The notes below the pieces were generated by a model, which was not told the DNA's origin, ran no database searches, and was given only the letters and a program-made list of their open reading frames with translations. This document shows positions 57,109 through 64,000 of a stretch of DNA of 64,000 nucleotides, piece by piece; within the stretch, counting starts at the first letter, position 1, and each line of letters starts with the position of its first letter. A program made the translations under genes and the position numbers. Source of the DNA: Sipunculus nudus (lineage: Eukaryota > Annelida > Sipuncula > Golfingiida > Sipunculidae); the NCBI GenBank assembly GCA_026874595.1, contig CM049317.1:58642118-58706117 (forward strand). Reading direction: 5' to 3'.

Positions 57109-60100
57109 TTATAATAATTCACTTTTATCCTCATCCTTCAACAACATTTGAATCTGTTCCAACTTTTTATTATGTTGATCCAATTTTCCTTTTCTCTCGG
57201 CAACCTTTCTATCAATTTTCTCCGTGGAGATAATTTTGTTTTAAGGAGAAATAATGATATTTTCTTTTGATTTTGTACGATGTTGAAATAAAATCATTTT
57301 AAAAATTAGTGATTTAAAGTGATCTAAAAGAAAATCTTCTGGGAGAACAGGTAAGATCCCATACAAAATGTTACCACGGTCTAAATTCGGTATATCTATG
57401 AATGCTTTTCTTAGCCAAGTTTTAAGCTGATTGTACAAGCATTTTGCATACCTACATTCATAAAAGATGACATACTGATTCTATGTGAATATAGCAATAA
57501 GAACAACTCGGAGTATCATGAAGTTTCCATCTAAATAAATTTTTATTCGGGGCCATGTAATTGTTCAAGAGTTTATATTGAAACTCCCGAACATATGTTT
57601 CACGCGTTGTGATGTAAGCACAATTATAAACATCTTCCCAGGTAACATTGATATTATATGTTTTGTTAAATTCGTCTAAATATATTTGGAGAGTTGGCGG
57701 TTTATATAATTTATTAACAATTGACTTATAGACATCTTTAGAATTTATTTTGTTTAATGATTTAATTCCTTCAACGGTAGCAAACTGTGGCTCGGAAATT
57801 TTCATATTAGAAAGTGAACAATTTGCTTTTAAAACGTCTTTCCATTTTTTTTGAATGGCCTGTTTGAGGGATAACCAAGACAGAGCACTCAGACTGCTTG
57901 CGACACCTTTATTCACTTGTTACCAAGTGAAAATTGTGCCTTCTTCATTTAAGATATCTTTTATATATCTAAGGTTTAAATTGTAAAGGGATGCATAGAA
58001 CAAAGATTTGTCATCTGCCTTTATACAGTTAATATTCCACAGTGGTTGTTCTACAATATATTCCACAGTGATGGGATTAATCTTGGTATACTCTGCCCGG
58101 TTATGTAAACAACTATTATAAAATTTAGGTAGAGATTTTGGGATTCTAGCAACATCAAAGTTTGAACCTACACAAAAAAGACCTCCAATGCACGACAAAG
58201 TAGAGTCAATTAACTGTCTGAGCTGGCTGTTATCATCAGATAATAATCTCTTAACCCACATTACCCTCTGTGTTTTCACATAGCTCATAAAATCCGGCAT
58301 TTTTAAGCTCTCTCATAAGATCCAATAATTGCGCAATGTTTGACTTTTGATTTTTTGTTTTTCCAAATAAATTTAGTAATGAGGTTTGTAACCTCCTCAA
58401 CAATACTCTTAGGTGGATCCAGAACATTTGTTGCAAACAGCATTTTTGACAAAGCTAAAGATCTGACAACCTCAATCCTTCCATAGATGGTTAAATTTCT
58501 GCAACACCATATATTTAAACAGCTCTCAAATTTGTTATGGTATTTCTGTAATTTTTCTCAATTATATCTTTCTCGTATGAATAAAGTATCCCTAGAATTT
58601 TCATAGGTCTTGTTGTTAAATTAATCCACTTTAAATTATAAAATATATCTTTTCTATTCTTCCATTTTCCAATCCAAGCTATTTCGGACTTCTCATAATT
58701 CACTTGTAAGGACGATATATACGAAAATTCCTTCAATGTAGATAGAGTATGTTTCAGTGAAGTGTTATTATCTAAAAAAATTGTAATATCATCAGCGAAC
58801 GCGCAAAGTTTAATTTCATTTCCCCCAAGAGTTATACCTTTTATTTTTTATTATTCCTGATTTTTATCGCTAGGACCTCTACACAGAGAATGAACAGGTA
58901 CGGTGCCAGGGGGTCTCCTTGTCGAGTACCTCTTTGTAAAGGGAAGTATCCAATAGTAAATCCATTATTTATAACAGAGCTCTCAAGATTATTATGCAAA
59001 ATTTTAACCCACCGAATAAATGATTTTCCAAATCCAAATTTTTCTAGAAAACTAAAGATAAACTAATGATTATCTGAGTCAAATGCTGCTTGAAGATCTG
59101 CTCTAAAAATAACACCAGGAATATTCAAATCATTTGTGTACTGTAAAACGTCCTAAATCTTATTGGTTCGCCAATGAAGCGGCCCTTCATAAATGCACAT
59201 TGATCCTTTTCTATAACAGACGGCAGTACTTGAATCAACCTAGAAACCATTACTTTACTTCAGACTTTCATGTCTGTGTTCAATAAATTAATTGGTCTCC
59301 CAGAATTTAGTAATCTATTGTCTTTGTCTGGTTTTGGAATTAATGTTACTATGGCTTGCTTCTGGCTGGTAGTTATAGAACCAGCTCTAAAATTTGCTTT
59401 GAGACATTCAGTTAACATAGCTCCTAACTAATTAAAAAAAGAAAGAAAAAATTCCTTGGGGAGCCCATCGTTTCCTGGAGATTTATTATCTTTCATGCTC
59501 TTCAAAGCCTTTTTCACATCACACTGGGTTATTTGACCTTCACATCTCATCTTTTCCTCAAATGAAATCTGTGGTGCCTGGAGCTCTTCAAGATATTTAT
59601 GACACATTTCCTTAAATATTCTAAAGTGTTCTTTATATTTATCAGTAAAGTGCTGTTTTATAGCTTTTAAAATATTTTCTCTATTTGAAACTTCAATGTC
59701 ATCGATCAAGAGTTTATGGATAGTTGATTTTGTTTTATTTCGACGCTCTTATCCAAGAAAATACCTTGTATTCCGCTCACCTTCCTCGGATTATGGCACC
59801 TTTTGTTTTAGAATTATAATATTGCTCTACCTCGTCCTTTGCATTGATATATTCTTCTGTAACAATAACATTCGCTTCTTTTAACCTGCATTCTAAAGTG
59901 AATACTTTTTTCTCTAACATGTTGATATGTTCCCTTTGTTCCCTAGCTTTGTCTTTACAGTACTTAATAGAAAACTCTCGTATGCGATATCGATATTTTA
60001 GATATTCCCATTTGGCTCGGGGATCATCACTTTTGTCTATCTCACACTTCCATTTCATTATATTTGTTTTCATCTTGCTAATATAAATATCATCCTCTAT

Positions 60101-60820
60101 CAAGGAGCAATTAAAACACCAGTGGCCCGGGCCCTTTCTCTCCTTTGGATATGATTGAAGATTTCGATCGCTTGGATAATATTGAAAGCGGACACCATAT
60201 CTTGTAGGAAGTTGTAGGGAAATTAAGAACATATCTAAACACCTCTGATTTAGTGGATTAAAAGTACGCCATGTATATTGTCTGGACGAAACATGACGGA
60301 CTCGCCAGATGTCACAAAAATCTATATTGGCCATGATAATCGATATAGCATTTATGCTTTTTTCCTTTGACTTTGGATTTCCTCCATCTGCGTCAAGACC
60401 GTTAAAATGAAAATTAAAATCACCTCCCCAAACAATGTAAACTTGTTCATTATTTAGAATGTGTAAGATTTTTTCATGGAGTTTTTCGAAGAAAGGTACT
60501 TGTTCATTTTGAAGGTTAGGAGCGTAAGAATTTATCAGCAGAAAAAGAGGCCCCTGTATAGAACAGTGTAATAAGATATATCTACCCTGTGGATAAGTAT
60601 TTTCATATGATTTTTTGGAATGTGTCTCTCGGAGAAAACTAATACCATTTTTCATATTTTTCTTGCTTAGCCAGTTAAAGACCTTTCTTCGTTTGAAATA
60701 TTTTCTCATACCACGAACATTTAGTGACAAGAGAGGAAAGTATACATTATCATGATCACTATCAAACATTAAGAGAAAATAGGTTTGTAGACATATGAAC
60801 TTTGAACTGTTGATACACAT
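57109..60820 (-). pseudogene. L1-like ORF2: endonuclease, reverse transcriptase, C-terminal domain (broken)
   Basis: Endonuclease, residues about 15-230 of the 347-codon frame: SLNVRGM, a RETHSKK segment (QETH-like), SYAPN, GGDFNF, RCLDMFLIS and SDRN, where the usual catalytic SDH has R for H. Then GPGHWCFNCSL. A new frame gives the RT start KSPGNDGLPKEFF (about 59460-59500), a GRPINLLN-like motif, and the catalytic core FADD at 58788-58799 (LCAFADDITIF). Further pieces carry LKMPDF-type and WVKRLL segments, then FKW/FRWKLHDTPSCSYCYIHIE, the Cys-His C-terminal motif of L1-type proteins. The last ~45 codons, to a stop at 57109, continue in a different frame from SP*. At least six frame breaks or stops make it nonfunctional. 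Confidence 0.88.
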
Positions 60821-61095
60821 TTGTAATAGGTTTTGAGGATTCTAATAAAGCAGCATTAGGTAACAGACTTTTACAACAAGACATAGCAACACAGAAAATA
60901 CATACAACTTTCATGATAGAAAGAATGTAAGGATTATGACCTCACACGCTGAAGCATTTTAAACTTTCATTGACCATACTTGATCAGGTAAATACTATGA
61001 TTAAGGCCAGTCAATTTAGCTTGAATGAACCTCTCCCAACTTTGCGTCCAGTGTTTCACCGTAGCCGATCTGATGTATGTGATCTTCGTGATCTT

Positions 61096-61781
61096 TCACA
61101 TAGATATTTTCACCAACTGAAGAGATGGACACATATCGTCCATTATTATTATCTTAGTACCATTGAACTTTGACCGTTCTTTCATGACTGTAATTTTGTC
61201 ATCCCTTCTCATAAACTTGACCAAAATCGGCCTCGACCCTGACGAATTTTGTTTTTTAAATCTTCCGACATGATGGGCGACGTCAATGTCCCTGTCTTGT
61301 AAGGAGACCCCCAGTCTTTGCTGACACAGCCTCAGTACCCTCGTTCTCCTTCCTCGATGCCTAAGATTTTTATATTCGACTTTCGCAAGTATTTTTCATT
61401 TTGTACCGACATAGCTTTTGCCTCTTTTGCGACAACATTTTGGAACTGACTTTGTTCAACCAGAAAAGTATATTTTTCCTTTAACTCTTCAATATCTTTC
61501 CTCAGTCTGTCATTGTCCATTTCAAGGGTTAGCACACGTGTTTCAAGTTTAATAACACGTTCATCTAATTTCTTTTGAAACTCTACAATTATATCAGATT
61601 TCATTTGATTAAGCATTTCTTTGAGCTTTTGCTCGGTCAGACCACCAATAGGAGAACTCATTCTGAGTTATTCCTCTCCCTCCGAAGAACTTAATGAAAA
61701 ACGCTCCTATAATTTTTTAAAGTCAATCTGTGGTGATACTGAGGAAGAAGAAGAACGATCTCTTTTTTTCTCACTATTCAT
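61096..61781 (-). pseudogene. L1-like ORF1: coiled-coil RNA-binding protein (broken)
   Basis: The likely original start is the ATG at 61781 (MNSEKKRDRSSSSSVSPQ), a basic, serine-rich head typical of invertebrate L1-type ORF1. Two in-frame stops separate it from MSSPIGGLTEQKLKEMLNQM. A long heptad-rich coiled coil follows (KLETRVLTLEMDNDRLRKDI...), then NIKILGIEE, where the RRM-like part begins. A frameshift near 61340 moves the rest to another frame, where RPILVKFMRRDDKITVMKER (about 61190-61250) matches the conserved RNA-binding segment of ORF1 proteins. The function in an intact element is RNA-binding chaperone of the ribonucleoprotein. It lies upstream of ORF2, separated by about 275 bp. 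Confidence 0.8.
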
Positions 61782-61815
61782 AGTTCTCACAACTACATTA
61801 TTTTAAGGCTTTCAG

Positions 61816-62019
61816 CGTGAGTGGGAACATCTTCACAAAGACATGTTTACATGCATTGAAACAGAACCAAATAACAATGGCAAAGGGATACGCGGAGGCC
61901 CCGTGGTATACGGACTGGGCTTTCAGATCACCAGGTACACGCGTACTCTGGGTCACTGCGTGCAGAATGCCGAAATGCGTGGTCTGAATACCCTTTCAAT
62001 GGGCTTTGTGTACCCAAAG
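61816..62019 (+). CDS. Candidate internal exon, 68 codons, phase 0-0
   Basis: The segment is preceded by a pyrimidine-containing TAAGGCTTTCAG acceptor and followed by CCAAAG|GTACTTG. It is exactly 204 bp and open in one frame. The peptide begins REWEHLHKDMFTCIETEP, continues through KGIRGGPVVYGLGF and CVQNAEMRGLNTLSMG, and ends FVYPK. It has two cysteines and high-complexity composition, and its codon use and GC content are visibly higher than flanking DNA. The frame continues past the donor for a while, becoming AT-rich and phenylalanine-rich there, as expected in an intron. It abuts the 5' end of the minus-strand LINE. I do not recognise the protein family. It could be a real host exon or an exon of a degraded gene. 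Confidence 0.5.
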
Positions 62020-64000
62020 GTACTTGTTAATTTTGAATTTTCGAATTTTCTCCTGAGTGTGATTATTTATGCAAAAATTAAGTACCACATCGGGTACATA
62101 TAATAGTTTTAAATACGTGTCTTAAATTTTGGAATTTTTTATATCGAAAAACCTACCTAAAATCGGTGAGGTGTCAGAGCTCAATTTTTGTGTGACTTTT
62201 CAGTGATCCGTACCACGTGACCCCAGTTATAATGTTCCTTTTACGTAGGTCTATTCGCAAAATTATTTTATGCAAAATTAAACTTTTAATGTCGGTACAG
62301 CTTTGATGTCGGCAATTAATATAAATTACTTACGTTTCTTCCCAAAGTAGAAACTTCCAGTTATTTGCTGCGGGATGGATATAATCTTTCCCAGGTGTAG
62401 CTTTTCAAATAATTAAAAGATTACATATTGATGTGAAGATTTTTCTCGGAGCCTCTTTTTAATCTCCTTCTGAAGAATCTACAATCTGAAGAAAAAACTC
62501 GAAAGAGCAGAGGAACTTGACAATTTTCAAGGCAACATAAGATACGAAGAATTTACTGTGTTAAAGCCAGCTATTTTCTCACCGTTTCTGTAGAATTTAT
62601 GTGATTTGTTGTTAAACTTTGCATACATATATTCATGAAATGTAGCTAATTCTTGTTCAGAAAAGTTCTTATTTCGCCTCTCTGGTGGATGTATGAACTT
62701 GTTAATCAATAATATATCAGTAAACATTATACATGAGTCGTTGCTGACAAACAGAAAAATCATGTTACATAGGTGGTTGATTAAATTTGTGTGGAAGTTG
62801 AAAGATAAAATTTATGAACAATGTCACATTGTTATAGCTTTGTCTTCTGGATAATGTAATAAACGTTGAAAACAGCGCGAACATTCACACCTGTAAAAGT
62901 TTCAATACAGACAGATCCAAGGTAGGGAAAAGTGGATTATAAAATTGTTGACACTGTCGCAGTAAATAACCTGAAATAGGTCGCTTCACCTGAAGCTCAC
63001 CTGCTTAAATCTTACACGGCTGTCTATCGTTCATATTGAATTTTTGAAAATTGGACTTCGATAGCACGCATCTGCTAATGTTTATAGGCAAATACTTGAA
63101 CATATCTCAGGACAATGCAGACATAATGAAATGTTAATTCGCTTTGTTCGATCTGTAATTCGGCAGCACATCCAAGATTTCTGTCTTGCCGCGAATTTAA
63201 TTTCTGGCAATATTAGAATTTTATTGCACAAATCCTTTTATAAAAGCCAAACTTCACATAAATTTGACGACAAGTGCTATTTGATAGGGTGAACGAATAG
63301 ACATAATATTGTCCCTAATTATGTCTCTTTAAGAGGGCCGCACACAGTGTTGACCGGACCGGATACAAGTCCGATGTCTTCTCGTCGGCTCTGTGTTTGG
63401 CCTACTTTCAGGGACGGCCGGACCGACGACATAGAAAGAGCCATCGCCATAGCACAGATGACTTAGTTAGCTGAGCTGGAAAAAAGTGGTCAATTTAGCT
63501 TTTTTTATTAAAGTGTGTAAGTTTTATAACTACTGAAACAAATTTCTCCTGGTATTAAGAGTAAAAAAAAAATCAGTTTCTTTTCAGAAGAATTACATCG
63601 CTGGGGGGGGGGATGACTGTGAATGTGCGGCAAGTATTACGCAATATTCCTGAAAGTGCTGTCGATTGGTTTGGTTTGAATTGTTAAATTATAGGTACCT
63701 TGAAATGCTATTTCGTAATTTTGCAATTTTTAGATACTAAAAGCGTCCATTCTAGTGGTTTCGGGAATCATCAGTATACGTGAGTCTAATACTTTTATAA
63801 TTACCCCTGATTTTACCTCTCTCTGATTTTTTATCATTACAAAAAGGACTAATTTCCTGCGTTAACTTTCGGAAACTTTTTATAGAAAAAAAAGCCATCA
63901 ATGGTATGAAATTTATACATTATCGTCCTGTAATTGCGTTGGAATTTTGGGGTGTGACCATGTTTTAGGCGCGCAATATTCCGCTTTCATTGGTCGAGAT
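62020..64000. other. Unassigned stretch after the candidate exon
   Basis: AT-rich, compatible with intron. A minus-strand 78-codon frame (62527-62763) is unrecognised. GC-rich DNA at 63335-63440 contains GACCGGACCGG and related CCGGAC/GTCCGA repeats. A G-run lies at about 63603-63612. No second exon with matching phase and splice sites could be identified with confidence. Confidence 0.4.

Larger units (their letters stand above)
57050..61800 (-). mobile_element. Nearly full-length, dead L1-like LINE
   Basis: Two ORFs are arranged as in L1-clade non-LTR retrotransposons, on the minus strand: ORF1 (61781 to about 61096) with a coiled coil and RNA-binding segment, then ORF2 (60820 to about 57109) with endonuclease, reverse transcriptase and C-terminal zinc-knuckle-like domain. 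Both are broken by frameshifts and stops. The 5' UTR would lie just right of 61781, and the 3' tail left of 57109, where there is a TA/CA-rich stretch (about 57010-57060). No clear poly(A) or target duplication is visible. About 4.7 kb survives, unusually complete for this window. Confidence 0.9.

Overview
This window looks like intergenic or intronic DNA from a large, AT-rich animal genome. It contains no complete protein-coding gene that I can recognise. A marine invertebrate, most plausibly a bivalve mollusc, fits best: long (TA)n tracts occur about every 4 kb, there are many remnants of LINEs, DIRS-like elements and LTR elements, there are tRNA-derived SINE-like units and very short MITEs, and one element carries a GTCCGTCC run like those common in bivalve DNA. 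The organism assignment is inference.

Layout. 1-6.3 kb: AT-rich DNA with two oppositely oriented copies of one non-autonomous element, each carrying a 7-unit, 21-bp CpG-rich minisatellite. 8.6-13.3 kb: a roughly 1.1-kb tandem duplication, a palindromic MITE, dispersed repeats and an internally deleted LINE. 13.4-16.3 kb: the least repetitive stretch, with weak exon-like signals. 16.5-22.3 kb: a LINE remnant cut by a TTAA-flanked MITE, a DIRS-like reverse transcriptase remnant, and a second copy of the same MITE that is itself cut by an 813-bp solo LTR. 24-34.4 kb: SINEs, a hairpin MITE, a gag-like remnant, LTR pieces and degenerate tandem repeats, including a solo LTR that hosts another 1.6-kb element.

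35-40.5 kb: tandem duplications, a pogo-like MITE sitting inside a (TA)n tract, two LINE remnants and one promoter-like site with a short minus-strand ORF. 43.6-51.6 kb: a TATA-box/splice-donor candidate, a fourth member of the LTR family and a 942-bp pogo/Tigger-like MITE. 53-56.6 kb: a palindromic element and a degenerate tandem-repeat field. 57.1-61.8 kb: a nearly full-length but dead L1-like LINE on the minus strand (ORF1 plus endonuclease/reverse transcriptase ORF2). Immediately beyond it, at 61816-62019 on the plus strand, lies the best candidate for a host exon: 68 codons, phase 0 at both ends, flanked by AG and GT.

The main biological content is a record of nested transposition. Three LTR copies share the same TGTTAC...GTAACA ends and a 4-bp target duplication, and the pre-insertion state of one insertion can be read from a paralogous repeat in the same window. 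All family names come from motif recognition by eye, not from database searches.
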